From Arthrobacter sp. GMC3 (GTDB taxonomy: Bacteria > Actinomycetota > Actinomycetes > Actinomycetales > Micrococcaceae), in NCBI RefSeq assembly GCF_002929305.1, contig NZ_PJIO01000005.1, positions 229,568-293,567 of the forward strand: 64,000 bases of DNA, in the 5' to 3' direction. This document shows positions 1 through 9,659 of the stretch, in pieces. Position numbers and translations under genes: made by a program. The notes below the pieces were generated by a model that saw only the letters and a list, made by a program, of their open reading frames with translations, made no database searches and was not told the DNA's origin. Within the stretch, counting starts at the first letter, position 1. Each line of letters opens with the position of its first letter.

Positions 1-1
1 C

Positions 2-1147
2 GGCATGACTCTTGAGGCGCTCAAGCTCTGCGGTCTGCATTTCGGACTGGGCCCCTCGGATCGCTACTATGTAGCGGCCAATACATCCTGGATGGTCTGG
101 AATACGCTGCTATTCAACCTGATGGCCGGCGCTTCCGTCGTCACCTACGCAGGATCACCCCTTTACCCTCGCATCGACAGGCAGTTTCAGATACTGGCCC
201 AAACGCGGGCAACCATGTTTGGTTCCGGCGCAGCCTATCTCCGACTGGTCCAAGACGCGGGCCTATCGCCGGGGCTCGATCACGACCTTGGCGCATTGCA
301 TACGCTCATGTCAACAGGCTCAACCCTTCCAGATGCGACTGCCCTGTGGATCGGCAGCGACATTGGCGCCCGGATACATCTGGGGGATTCCAGTGGAGGA
401 ACTGATATCTGCTCTGCATTTATCGGCCCCAATCCGTTGCAAGCCGTCCGCCTTGGCCGCATGCAGGGCCCTTTGCTCGGTGTCGCCCTGGCTGTCTTCA
501 ACGAGCAGGGCTCCCCCGTCCTGGATGAGGTTGGTGAACTTGTCATCACCGCCCCAATGCCGGCCATGCCGGTTGCGTTTTGGAATGACCCCTCTGGCGC
601 GCGCTACCACGAGGCCTACTTTGAACACTTCGACGGCGTCTGGACGCACGGCGATTGGGTCCTGGAAAGTGCCGACGGCAGTTTCGAGGTTCAGGGACGA
701 TCCGATGCCACACTTAATCGTGCAGGCGTCCGGCTCGGCTCGGCAGAAATCTACAGTGCTCTCCAAGGCCTCCACGGTATACGGGACTCGCTGGTCCTTG
801 GCATCGAGCTGCCCGACGGCGGCTATTACCTTCCCCTGTTCGTCGTTCTCGATCCCGGGCGTGAACTCGATGAATTGCTCGAACAACAAATTATTGCCGT
901 GATTCGAGAGCATGCATCACCGCGCCATGTTCCCGACGCCGTCATCCCTGCCCCGGCCATTCCGGTGACCCATGCTGGGAAGAAGGTCGAAGTTCCGCTC
1001 AAACGCCTGTTCGCAGGGGGTGATCCAGGGAAAGTTGACCGCGGCGCTTTGGCCAATCCCGACGCTTTGGACTGGTTCGTCGATCGCGCCACCTCATTTC
1101 GTTCAACGCTGGAGGCCTCTGCCACAACCCCCAAGAAGGGAAAATGA
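2..1147 (+). CDS. Acetoacetyl-CoA synthetase-like acyl-CoA ligase (5' end outside window)
   Basis: C-terminal 381 residues of an ANL-superfamily acyl-CoA ligase; the frame is open to the window edge, so the N-terminus lies upstream. Visible are a region near residue 130 with GDSSGGTDI (adenylate-binding motif A5-like), THGDWV (A7-like) and GRSDATLNRAGVRLGS (hinge A8). The last motif, followed by AEIYSAL, is typical of acetoacetate-CoA ligases, which activate acetoacetate or related 3-oxo acids using ATP and CoA. The stop overlaps the next start (ATGATG), so it is the first visible gene of an operon with an FAD hydroxylase and a Dabb protein. That context suggests activation of an acid from ring breakdown. 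The family call is firm; the exact substrate is inferred. Confidence 0.8.
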   Translation, partial: GMTLEALKLCGLHFGLGPSDRYYVAANTSWMVWNTLLFNLMAGASVVTYAGSPLYPRIDRQFQILAQTRATMFGSGAAYLRLVQDAGLSPGLDHDLGALHTLMSTGSTLPDATALWIGSDIGARIHLGDSSGGTDICSAFIGPNPLQAVRLGRMQGPLLGVALAVFNEQGSPVLDEVGELVITAPMPAMPVAFWNDPSGARYHEAYFEHFDGVWTHGDWVLESADGSFEVQGRSDATLNRAGVRLGSAEIYSALQGLHGIRDSLVLGIELPDGGYYLPLFVVLDPGRELDELLEQQIIAVIREHASPRHVPDAVIPAPAIPVTHAGKKVEVPLKRLFAGGDPGKVDRGALANPDALDWFVDRATSFRSTLEASATTPKKGK

Positions 1148-2751
1148 TGTCTAGTACACCTACCCACACCACAGTCGTGGACGTGCTGATCATAGGGATG
1201 GGGCCGGTCGGAAAAATGGCTGGCCTGCTGCTGGCGCGGGCCGGCCACACCGTAACGGTCGTTGACCACCGCGAGAGCGATTATCCGCTGCCGCGCGCGG
1301 TTGGGCACGATTCAGAAATTGCACGGCTGTTCCAGAGCGCAGGCCTTCCCGTGGACTTGATGGCCGAGGCCGTCGATTCCTACGATGACCTCTACATTTG
1401 GGCCAACGGGAGGGACGAGGTACTCCAGGAACTGGACATCTCCGGGACCGGTCCCTCGGGTTGGGGAAACATGTATTTCTATCACCAGCCAAGCTTGGAA
1501 GCCCGATTGGATGCAGCCCTCCGGTCCTACCCCGGGGTGACGGTTCGCCGCGGTGTACGCGCCGCGGTGGCCGCCCAAGACGAGCGCGGCGTCGATGTAG
1601 AACTCAGCCCCATCGCAGAGAACGGTGCGGGCTCAGTGATACGGGCCGGCTACGTGCTCGCCGCCGACGGCGCTAACGGTTCAACACGCAAGGACTTGGG
1701 CATCAAATGGCACGATCTTGGGTACTTCTTCGACTGGCTTGTAGTGGATATCATCCCGGGCCCCGATGCCAAAGTCACCCACCTGGCCAAGCAGGTCTGC
1801 GACCCCGCACGCCCAACCACAGTGGTCCCGGCCGGTCCAGGCCGCCGGCGTTGGGAATTCATGTTGAAACCCGAGGACGATCCGAGCACCATTGTCCAGC
1901 CTGAGAACATCTGGAAACTTCTGGAACCCTTCGGCATCAATACCGCCAACTCGCAGATGGAACGCGGGGTGGTCTACACGTTCGCGGCCGCCTGGGCGGA
2001 GAAGTGGCGCTCAGGCCGTGTCTTTCTGCTCGGTGATGCCGCCCATCTCATGCCACCTTTTGCCGCCCAGGGGCTCGCCTCGGGGTTCCGCGACGGGTTG
2101 AACCTGTCCTGGAAACTCGATCTGGTTTTGCGGGGGAAAGCCGGGGACGCCCTTTTGGACAGCTACGACAGCGAGCGCATCCCCCAGGTTAATGGGCTGA
2201 TTGACTTCTCTATGGCCCTGGCACAGGTCATTTGCATTTCGGATCCACAGATTGCGGCCGCCCGCGACGAACAAATGATCGCCGCCATGAAGTCCGGTGC
2301 GGCACCGGCCCCTCTTCCAACCCCCAAGCTGGGGCCCGGTGTGCACGTCGGTGAACACGGAGGCGAGTTGTCTAGGCAGGGCATGATCCTAACCTCGAAC
2401 CTTGCCGCACCAGCCCGATTCGACGATGTCTACGGCGCCGGGGCACTCATTCTCCGGGGAGCAGAAATGCGCGATGCCCTCACCGCCGAGGATACTGCCC
2501 GGCTCGCGGAGGTGGGGATCGCCGTGGCAGTCTTTGCCGCCGGATGTTCCCATCCTGGCTCATTCTCCGATGTAGAAGGAAGCTACGCCCGCTGGTTCCA
2601 AGAGTGGCAGACGGGGGCCATTCTCATCCGCGCCGATTTTTCCGTGTTCGGAACGGCCTCAAACCCGGCTGATGTTAGCGAACTCGTCGCCGGATTGCTT
2701 GAAGCCCTTCACGCCAGAGTTTCACCACGCAGTCAGGAGGCCACCGCATGA
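1144..2751 (+). CDS. FAD-dependent aromatic hydroxylase (PheA/TfdB/MhpA type)
   Basis: A 535-residue class A flavin monooxygenase. An N-terminal Rossmann fold shows GMGPVG (about residues 18-23) followed by the acidic end of beta-2 (VVDHRE). A DG-type segment (LAADGANGSTR) comes near residue 175, and the FAD ribityl-binding GD motif LLGDAAHLMPP near 297. Length and motif order match 3-(3-hydroxyphenyl)propionate/phenol hydroxylases, with a thioredoxin-like C-terminal part. These enzymes use NAD(P)H and O2 to ortho-hydroxylate phenols in the cytosol. It overlaps the ligase by 4 nt and the Dabb gene by 4 nt, so the three are translationally coupled. The substrate cannot be read from sequence. 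Confidence 0.85.
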   Translation: MMSSTPTHTTVVDVLIIGMGPVGKMAGLLLARAGHTVTVVDHRESDYPLPRAVGHDSEIARLFQSAGLPVDLMAEAVDSYDDLYIWANGRDEVLQELDISGTGPSGWGNMYFYHQPSLEARLDAALRSYPGVTVRRGVRAAVAAQDERGVDVELSPIAENGAGSVIRAGYVLAADGANGSTRKDLGIKWHDLGYFFDWLVVDIIPGPDAKVTHLAKQVCDPARPTTVVPAGPGRRRWEFMLKPEDDPSTIVQPENIWKLLEPFGINTANSQMERGVVYTFAAAWAEKWRSGRVFLLGDAAHLMPPFAAQGLASGFRDGLNLSWKLDLVLRGKAGDALLDSYDSERIPQVNGLIDFSMALAQVICISDPQIAAARDEQMIAAMKSGAAPAPLPTPKLGPGVHVGEHGGELSRQGMILTSNLAAPARFDDVYGAGALILRGAEMRDALTAEDTARLAEVGIAVAVFAAGCSHPGSFSDVEGSYARWFQEWQTGAILIRADFSVFGTASNPADVSELVAGLLEALHARVSPRSQEATA

Positions 2752-3059
2752 TCCACCATGTTGTCAGCGTACGTTTGCTTCCCGACACAAACAGCTTGGA
2801 TGTCCAAAACCTCTGCGACACCTTGAGCGGTCTGGCTGCGACGTTGGACGGGGTTGTAAGTTACGCAATCGGCACAGACTTGCGGTTGCGGGACGGAAAC
2901 GACGATCTGGCAATCGTCGGGGCATTCGCGGACAGTGAGTCCCTGCACCGTTACCTGAGCCACCCGGAGCACCTGGCAGTCCTGGCCAAATTCGGCCCGA
3001 GGTGCATTGCCGAAAAGCACTCGGTCCAATTTGAAAGTACCGACCGGACGCCTGAATAA
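2748..3059 (+). CDS. Dabb-family (stress-responsive alpha/beta barrel) protein
   Basis: A 103-residue single-domain protein. It begins MIHHVVSVRL, typical of the dimeric alpha/beta-barrel (Dabb) fold, and has the later LHRYLSHPEHLAVLAKF helix that ends these domains. Family members act as dimers, some as small cyclases or polyketide- or aromatic-processing enzymes, and many are unassigned. Its ATG sits in an ATGA overlap with the hydroxylase stop, so it belongs to the same operon and probably acts on or protects an intermediate of that pathway (inference). A strong stem-loop follows 9 bases after the stop. Confidence 0.75.
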   Translation: MIHHVVSVRLLPDTNSLDVQNLCDTLSGLAATLDGVVSYAIGTDLRLRDGNDDLAIVGAFADSESLHRYLSHPEHLAVLAKFGPRCIAEKHSVQFESTDRTPE

Positions 3060-3068
3060 CGGACTCGG

Positions 3069-3109
3069 TGCCGGGAGGAAGATGTGGAAGCCACATCTTC
3101 CTCCCGGCA
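3069..3109. terminator. Bidirectional stem-loop between convergent catabolic operons
   Basis: A perfect 19-bp inverted repeat, 3069-3087 with 3091-3109, with a 3-nt loop (AAG). It lies between the Dabb stop (3059) and the stop of the convergent monooxygenase (3113). No long T-run follows on either side, so it may act as a shared terminator or as a 3'-end stabilising structure. Confidence 0.75.
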
Positions 3110-3112
3110 ATG

Positions 3113-4318
3113 CTAGACGATAGGCGTGATTCGCTCTTCGACACCCAGGAGAGCTTTGCCATAGACCTCGTAGCCGACCGCGGGGAGGATAACTGCATGG
3201 CGGGCCCCTGTTGCCGAGTCACGCCAGATGCGTTGGAGCGGGCTGACGTCAGCAAAGCTACCGGCACCGTGGGCGCTGAGCAGGATGTCGATGGCACGGG
3301 TGACATGGTCGATAGTCCACCCGATGTCAGCCTTGATGCGTGCACGGGCGACATAGTCGGGGTACTCACCCCTGAGTGCGGCGGCAGAAATGTCATCAGC
3401 CGCCCTGTAAGCGTGCAGATTGGCCGTGTCCAGGAGCATGGCTGCCTCGGCAATTTGCAACTGGAAGGCCACAGAATCGCTTTGCTTCTCAAAGAAGGTG
3501 TACGAAATGGCCTTCTTTGAGGACTTTTCGATCACCAGGTCGAGGGCAGCCTGACCCAGGCCGAGCTGCGGGCCCGCTAAGACAAGGCCGGCAACAGGGC
3601 CAAAGGCGCCGCGATAGTTTGGCTCGGATTCGAGCATCTCCGACGGGTAGTTGCCCTCTAGCGCCGCAGGAACGGAGAGTATCCGGTGGTCCGGGATGAA
3701 GATGTCTTCGGCGATGAGGCAGTTGCTGCCGCTGGATTTCATCCCGGCCACGAACCACGTCTCCTCGACCCGGAAGTCCTGGGCTGGGATGAGGGCAAGG
3801 CCTTGGTCGACCACGTTTCCATCAGCGTCGACAATGGGCATGCCAACCGCTGCCCACGTCGCGTGCCATGAGCCCGAGTTGTAATACCAACGGCCCGATA
3901 CCCGGAATCCGCCCTCAACCTTTTCCGCTGTTGATGACGGCGCCAGTACGCCGGAAACCTTCGCGTCCGGATCAGCCCCGAAGACTTCATCCTGAGCTTG
4001 GACGGGGAACAGGGAGGTGAACCAGGCACAGACGTTCGTCAGGGTGACCACCCAGCTGGTTCCTCCGTCGGCGGTCCCTACCGCCTTGAAAACATCAAGC
4101 ATGGTTCGCATATCGGCTTCGTAGCCGCCGTACCGTTTGGGAACGGCCAGTTTGAAGATCCCGGCGTCGGTGAGAGCCTGAATCGACTCTTCCGTAACAC
4201 GGCGGTCCTGTTCACCCTGGGCGGCGTTCCTCTTGAGCAACGGCAACAGGTCATTGACCCTTGCCACGAGTTCTTGCGCGGTGGGTGTTGTTATGGTCTG
4301 CGAATCAATGCTGGTCAT
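3113..4318 (-). CDS. Flavin-dependent monooxygenase, oxygenase component (acyl-CoA dehydrogenase fold, HsaA-like)
   Basis: 401 residues with the acyl-CoA dehydrogenase fold. The N-terminal helical domain contains PKRYGGYEAD and GTSWVVTL. A middle beta domain has GRWYYNSGSWHATW, a segment seen in HsaA/HpaB/DszC-type group D monooxygenases rather than in true dehydrogenases. The C-terminal helical domain has SAHGAGSF and PLQRIWRD. Such proteins take reduced flavin from a separate reductase and hydroxylate phenols or other aromatics. The reductase gene lies directly upstream on the same strand (4365-4886), completing a two-component system. The group is clear; the substrate is unknown. Confidence 0.82.
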   Translation of the reverse strand: MTSIDSQTITTPTAQELVARVNDLLPLLKRNAAQGEQDRRVTEESIQALTDAGIFKLAVPKRYGGYEADMRTMLDVFKAVGTADGGTSWVVTLTNVCAWFTSLFPVQAQDEVFGADPDAKVSGVLAPSSTAEKVEGGFRVSGRWYYNSGSWHATWAAVGMPIVDADGNVVDQGLALIPAQDFRVEETWFVAGMKSSGSNCLIAEDIFIPDHRILSVPAALEGNYPSEMLESEPNYRGAFGPVAGLVLAGPQLGLGQAALDLVIEKSSKKAISYTFFEKQSDSVAFQLQIAEAAMLLDTANLHAYRAADDISAAALRGEYPDYVARARIKADIGWTIDHVTRAIDILLSAHGAGSFADVSPLQRIWRDSATGARHAVILPAVGYEVYGKALLGVEERITPIV

Positions 4319-4364
4319 TACTCTCTCTTCTCAGTGGTTGATCTGTGGCATTTGTTGGCGGGGT

Positions 4365-4886
4365 TCATCGGCGAAACGCACCAATGCTTTCTTCCAGGGC
4401 CCGTTTGGGGCGGTGGGCAAATTCGGAATGGGTACCGAAAAGACGATGACTGTAAACCATGGGGGCTGTTTCGGTATTGGAAACGGCCGTCACCTTCCCC
4501 AGCAAGATCACGTGATCCCCGCCAGGAAGGGTATCGGCCACCTCACAGCTCAGCCAGCTGGCTACCCTGTCGAAGCGGGGAAGCCCATGGTCCAAGTGCC
4601 ATTCAGCGTGGGCAAACTTCTCCCGCCCCGGCCCGCCGAAGATCATGGCCAGCTCTGCTTGTTGCTCGGCAAGGATATTGACGGCGAACTGCCCGCGCTC
4701 CCGAATGCGATCTAAGACCCTGGAAGAATCTTCCATCGCAATCAAGATCAGGTGGGGATTTATCGAAAGCGGCATAAAGGCGCTCACGGTTGCACCTACA
4801 GGACCGTTTTCATCCGCCGTTGTCACGATAGTGACCGGGGAAGGAACAGAGGCCCTAAGATCACGGAATTGCTGGGGGGTGACCAC
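4365..4886 (-). CDS. Flavin reductase component of the two-component monooxygenase
   Basis: 173 residues from the chosen GTG. This start has AGGAGG 4 nt upstream; an in-frame start 20 codons earlier has no clear ribosome-binding site. The sequence follows the HpaC/HsaB flavin reductase pattern: VPSPVTIVTT, VGATVSAFMPLSINPHLILIAM, an FAVNIL segment and GREKFAHAEW. These enzymes reduce FMN or FAD with NAD(P)H and pass it by diffusion to the oxygenase partner. It is transcribed ahead of the oxygenase (46 nt gap) and divergently from a GntR regulator, which is the likely controller of the pair. Confidence 0.83.
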   Translation of the reverse strand: MVTPQQFRDLRASVPSPVTIVTTADENGPVGATVSAFMPLSINPHLILIAMEDSSRVLDRIRERGQFAVNILAEQQAELAMIFGGPGREKFAHAEWHLDHGLPRFDRVASWLSCEVADTLPGGDHVILLGKVTAVSNTETAPMVYSHRLFGTHSEFAHRPKRALEESIGAFRR

Positions 4887-4900
4887 GCCGCCTCCTAAAA

Positions 4901-4969
4901 GATCATGATGATTATGAATTAAGTATTGATGTGATCCAGCTCTCATGTCAAGGGTTGATCTATGATGAT
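4901..4969. promoter_or_regulatory. Divergent control region with a repeated GATC-ATGATGAT element
   Basis: The AT-rich region between the flavin reductase and the GntR gene carries a direct repeat: GATCATGATGAT (4901-4912) and GATCTATGATGAT (4957-4969). These could be operator half-sites for the adjacent GntR regulator. No clean palindrome was found, so this is a suggestion only. Confidence 0.35.
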
Positions 4970-5005
4970 GATGGCCGCTCTAAAGAGGCGCCAGGGAGGC
5001 AGGAC

Positions 5006-5788
5006 ATGACTGAAGGGCCGTACGGAAACGACGTTGCGCTTGACCGGGACGCGTGGGGAGCTCGGAGTCCTAGCCAGGACTCGCTAACGCCAGGGCCCGC
5101 AAATCGCGCGGAATTCGCCGCCGGGATCATTGCGGACATCGCTGCGGCAGCCCAACCCGATGATCGACTCGGCAGCAAGGATGAACTTCGCGAACAGTGT
5201 TCGGTTTCGGTTGGCACCTTTAATGAGGCCTTGAAGATGGCCGAATCTCGAGGATTTGTTACTCTTCGCAGGGGCCCAGGTGGTGGTATTTTCGCCGCGC
5301 AACCCACCCCGATGGTGCGGCTTGGAAACCAGTTCCTGGCTTTGAAACCGGATAAGAACACGGTGGCCGATGCACTCCGAATGCGAAACGCACTCGATCA
5401 ACTGGTAGTTGAGGACGCGCTGTTGTATTCGTCCTCAGCTGATGTTTCCAGGCTGCGCGAAGAGATAGTGCGCATGCGCGCGGCAATAGCCGCCAACGAT
5501 GTCAGGGCATTCCTGCACGGAAATTGGGCGTCACAGTCCCACCTAGCCCGCGTATCACCAAACCAGATTCTGCGCACCGTTTACTTGGCGCTGCTCAATA
5601 TCTTGGAAGAACATGCCACAGAGTTGCAACCGATGCCGGGGCAGACGCTCGATGAAGCGTTCGCTGCCCGGATCGAGCACTATGTGCAAATGGCAGATGC
5701 CCTGGCGTCCCGGGACCGCGAAGCGGCGATCCGAGTCGCTATCGCACACCGGACTGGCCCCCAGCCATCCCCCGCCAGGCCGGCGTAG
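5006..5788 (+). CDS. GntR-family transcriptional regulator (FadR/FCD type)
   Basis: 260 residues from an ATG preceded by AGGGAGGCAGGAC; an upstream in-frame ATG at 4931 lacks a ribosome-binding site. An N-terminal winged helix-turn-helix is visible (GSKDELREQCSVSVGTFNEAL followed by the wing RRGPGGGIFAAQP). A helical C-terminal ligand domain contains HLARVSPNQI and an EHYVQMADAL...RDREAAIRVA segment, as in FCD domains. Such regulators usually repress a nearby catabolic operon until a pathway acid binds. The divergent position next to the monooxygenase pair makes that operon the likely target. Confidence 0.8.
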   Translation: MTEGPYGNDVALDRDAWGARSPSQDSLTPGPANRAEFAAGIIADIAAAAQPDDRLGSKDELREQCSVSVGTFNEALKMAESRGFVTLRRGPGGGIFAAQPTPMVRLGNQFLALKPDKNTVADALRMRNALDQLVVEDALLYSSSADVSRLREEIVRMRAAIAANDVRAFLHGNWASQSHLARVSPNQILRTVYLALLNILEEHATELQPMPGQTLDEAFAARIEHYVQMADALASRDREAAIRVAIAHRTGPQPSPARPA

Positions 5789-5829
5789 CACCTCGCACTG
5801 GCGAGTCCGGCGCAGGCCGGTCCGGCCCC

Positions 5830-6486
5830 CTACTTCGTGCGGCCCTCCTCCGTGCAGATGCACAGCCGGTTGCCTTGAGTGTCTGTGGCCACCACAAACA
5901 TGGGCGCCTGCCCGCGGTCCAAGGCCGCCCCGGTGGCTGCCAGCGCGTCCAGCACTGGCCCGCTTTCACTAAACGGCACAATCACGTCTACATGGAACCT
6001 ATTCGTATTGGGCGTGGCAGTCTCTTGGAACCACAGGGACGGACCCCGCCCCATCGGATCGGCAAGACTGCCATCTTCTTGACGTTTGTATCCCAATGCG
6101 GTCCGCCACGTTGCTGAAATCGCGTCGACGTCGTCGGTGTCAATGGCGATTTCCACGGTGCGCAGCAGTTCCGGCCGCGCCGTGGCACCCATTGCCGCCG
6201 CGGCCGCGGAAATAGTGGCGGCCAGGGCGGTGTCCCGCGCCGTCACCGCCGAGCCGGCGTCGTGCGAGGTCAGCGTCACGAACAAGGTGTCGTAGCGCCA
6301 GTCCACGTCCGGGTGGTGATTGGCTGCCTGGGCCAGTCCCCCAATGCTGGCAAACAGATCCAAGGCGGCAGCCGACGTCGGGCACTTCAGCGCTGTGCAC
6401 AGGGCGCCTTGGCCATACCGCCAGGCAGGAAGTGACGCCAGCTCCGCATCGATTTGGGTCCGGGCGAGAACATCGGATGCGGTCAT
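5830..6486 (-). CDS. Fusion of pterin-4a-carbinolamine dehydratase-like and VOC (glyoxalase-like) domains
   Basis: 218 residues from the ATG at 6486, which has AAGGAG 6 nt upstream; the ATG directly before it would be too close. The N-terminal half carries the pterin carbinolamine dehydratase pattern NHHPDVDWRYDTLFV...SHDAGSAVTARD. The C-terminal half looks like a VOC domain (TVEIAIDTDDVDAISATWRTAL, then a repeat ending LCICTEE). The dehydratase recycles a 4a-hydroxypterin formed by pterin-dependent hydroxylases; no such hydroxylase is visible nearby. It starts 22 nt after thiG on the same strand and so may be co-transcribed with the thiamine genes. The joint role is unknown. Confidence 0.75.
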   Translation of the reverse strand: MTASDVLARTQIDAELASLPAWRYGQGALCTALKCPTSAAALDLFASIGGLAQAANHHPDVDWRYDTLFVTLTSHDAGSAVTARDTALAATISAAAAAMGATARPELLRTVEIAIDTDDVDAISATWRTALGYKRQEDGSLADPMGRGPSLWFQETATPNTNRFHVDVIVPFSESGPVLDALAATGAALDRGQAPMFVVATDTQGNRLCICTEEGRTK

Positions 6487-6508
6487 CATGAGCTCCTTGA
6501 GGTTACAT

Positions 6509-7586
<1,078 letters not shown>

Positions 7587-7590
<4 letters not shown>

Positions 7591-8816
7591 GGTCTCTCCT
7601 GGAAGGATGTGAGCGATGGCGAGAACCTGTCCGGGCGAAAACGGGACCAGGCCAGGTCGGTGATGTTGCCTATCAGCTGACGGCAGATGAGGGCGGCAAT
7701 GGGGGTTAGGAGCACCCCATGGCGGAAGAACCCGGTGGCGATGATGAGCCCGGGAATGTCCCTGCCGTCCGTGCCCGAAACCCGACCCAGCAGGGGCGCG
7801 TTATCCGGGGTCCCGGGACGGGCGCGGGCGGTGGATTCCAAAAGCTCCAGCTCGGCAACGGCCGGCACCAGCACTTGGGCGTCGCGCAGGAGTTGGTGAA
7901 CTCCCCCGGCGTTGACTCCGGCAGAACCGTCTTCCCGGCTGGTGGCACCAATCACCACCGTCCCGTCAGGCCGCGGAACAATGTAGACCGGCAAACCCCT
8001 GACCAATCCGCGAACGGTGGCGGTGGTCAATGGGCGCAGATGATCGGGCACGCGCAGGCGCAGAATATCCCCGTAGACCGGACGCAGCGGCAACACCAGG
8101 CCTTGCGGCAGTCCATTCAATGCGGGCGCACCCAGCCCGTTGGCCACAATGACCTCCTGCGCGTGGACTTCCCGTCCGTCCGCCAGCACCACGCCGGTCA
8201 CCGCCGAATGCGTGTTTCCCGCCTCTTGGTGCAGGAGTCCCACAGCCGCCTGCTCCATGACAGCGTCCCCGCCCTCACCACGGTCTGCGGCAACCTCGGC
8301 AAGCCGGACCCGGATGGCTGCTGCCACTGCCCGCGGATCGACTTGATGGTCTTGCGCCACCCGGTAGGCGCAGGAAATATGCGGGCCAAGAAGGGGTTCC
8401 TCAGAACGGGCGGTGCGGATACTGAGCTGTTCCACGTCGAGCCCGTGGCAGAGCTGGACGTCCCTGAGGTCGGCCAGCGCCGCGCGGTCTGTGGGGTCGG
8501 CACCCACCACGAGGGTCGGCGTCGTGCGTAGTGCGGCCTCCAAAAATCCCGCCTCCACCAGTGGGGCAACAAAGTCTGGCCACCGCGCATTGGAGGCCAG
8601 GGTCAGCTCCAACAAGTCTTCTTCTTGGTAGTGCAGCTCGCTCACGGGTGCAAGCATGCCGGCTGCTGCGAAGGTGGCACCCGTGGCTGGCGAAGGGTCG
8701 ATGACCCGCACGCTGCGCCCCGCTCGTTGAATTTCCCAGGCGATGCCCAGGCCCACAATTCCGCCGCCAATGACGGCCACGTCGGTGGTAATAATTTCCG
8801 GCACAGCACGTGCCAT
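7587..8816 (-). CDS. thiO: Glycine oxidase
   Basis: A 409-residue FAD-dependent amine oxidase of the DAO/ThiO family. The dinucleotide fold GGGIVGLGIAWEIQ is at about residues 17-30, the family segments SPATGATFAAAGMLAPVSE and VHAQEVIVANGLGAP follow, and the C-terminal FAD segment is PGLIIATGFFRHGVLLTP. ThiO oxidises glycine with O2 to iminoacetate (dehydroglycine), the nitrogen/carbon donor for ThiG. It is first in the operon thiO-thiS-thiG and is preceded by a TPP riboswitch, with AAGGAGA just ahead of its start. Confidence 0.93.
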
Positions 8817-8828
8817 TGCGTCTCCTTC

Positions 8829-8925
8829 CCTACGCCGGTATGAGCCGGATCAGGTTCCACGCCCACTGGGCGTATTTCGGTCGGCGCATCAGGCGCCCTC
8901 TCAGCCAGCTTGCCTGGCTCCCGCG
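8829..8925 (-). promoter_or_regulatory. TPP (THI-box) riboswitch controlling thiO-thiS-thiG
   Basis: Read on the minus strand, the leader holds the two conserved THI-box blocks in order: GGCTGAGAGGG in the pyrimidine-sensing arm and GAACCTGATCCGGCTCAT in the pyrophosphate-sensing arm, with a CGGGAG P1 strand before them. The element ends at the AAGGAGA ribosome-binding site of thiO (8821-8827), which points to translational control: TPP binding would hide the site. No separate intrinsic terminator fits between the aptamer and the start codon. Confidence 0.95.
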
Positions 8926-8934
8926 GTACTGAAC

Positions 8935-8941
8935 TAGTCTA
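8935..8941. promoter_or_regulatory. Overlapping divergent -10 boxes of thiE and thiO
   Basis: On the plus strand TAGTCT (8935-8940) lies 7 nt before the thiE ATG. On the minus strand TAGACT (8941-8936) lies about 7 nt before the start of the riboswitch P1 strand. The two hexamers share five base pairs, so polymerase could occupy only one at a time. Based on spacing only. Confidence 0.5.
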
Positions 8942-8947
8942 TGAGAC

Positions 8948-9640
8948 ATGAGCCGTTCCTCCGTCACCTATGACGCCCAGCCCGCAATTTCCACCCCACC
9001 CGCGACGTCACCTCTGGCCGATGCCCGGCTCTATGTGTGCACCGATGCCCGCACAGACCGGGGAGACTTCGTAGACTTCCTGCGGGCTGCCTATGCCGGC
9101 GGTGTTGATATTATCCAGCTGCGGGACAAGTCTCTTGAGGCCGCGCAGGAACTTGAACTATTGGCCGTGTTGCGCACCGTGGCCCAGGATTTCGGCAAGT
9201 TGTGGGCCGTCAATGACAGGGCCGACCTTGCCGCTCTCTCCGGAGCGCCCGTGTTCCATGTGGGCCAAAAGGACCTGCCGTTGCCTGCAGCCCGCTCCCT
9301 CGTGGGGCCGCCGGTGTCACTGGGACTCTCCTGTCACGACCCCGCCCAAGCTGAAGCGGCCGCCGCCGATCCCGACACGGATTACTTTTGTGTGGGTCCA
9401 CTATGGGCCACCCCCACAAAACCCGGGCGGGCCGCCGTCGGGCTGTCCCTGGTGGAACATGCGGCTGCATTGGAATCGGTCAAACCATGGTTTGCCATTG
9501 GCGGGGTGGACCTGGGCAACGTGGATCAGGTGGTTGCGGCGGGTGCCTCACGCATTGTGGTGGTCCGTGCCATCACCGACGCCCAAGATCCGACGGCGGC
9601 CGCACGGGAATTGCTCTCACGCTTGCCTGAGCTGGGGTAG
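8948..9640 (+). CDS. thiE: Thiamine-phosphate synthase
   Basis: A 230-residue TIM-barrel protein with the ThiE motifs [38 protein letters not shown] (variant of the HLGQxD loop), GLSCHD and [16 protein letters not shown]. It joins HMP pyrophosphate and thiazole phosphate to give thiamine phosphate. It runs divergently from the thiO operon. There is no ribosome-binding site, and a -10-like TAGTCT sits 7 nt before the ATG, so the mRNA is probably leaderless and outside direct control of the riboswitch that faces the other way. About 20 extra residues precede the domain. Confidence 0.95.
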   Translation: MSRSSVTYDAQPAISTPPATSPLADARLYVCTDARTDRGDFVDFLRAAYAGGVDIIQLRDKSLEAAQELELLAVLRTVAQDFGKLWAVNDRADLAALSGAPVFHVGQKDLPLPAARSLVGPPVSLGLSCHDPAQAEAAAADPDTDYFCVGPLWATPTKPGRAAVGLSLVEHAAALESVKPWFAIGGVDLGNVDQVVAAGASRIVVVRAITDAQDPTAAARELLSRLPELG

Positions 9641-9659
9641 TTTTCGCGCCCGTTCGATT

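Noticed and set aside
2764..3492. A 242-codon minus-strand frame across the Dabb gene and the stem-loop
   Set aside because: It runs through the inverted repeat and two well-supported genes in other frames.
4901..4969. A palindromic GntR operator
   Set aside because: Only direct repeats and the tiny palindrome ATCATGAT were found, so it is listed as a weak regulatory feature and not as an operator.
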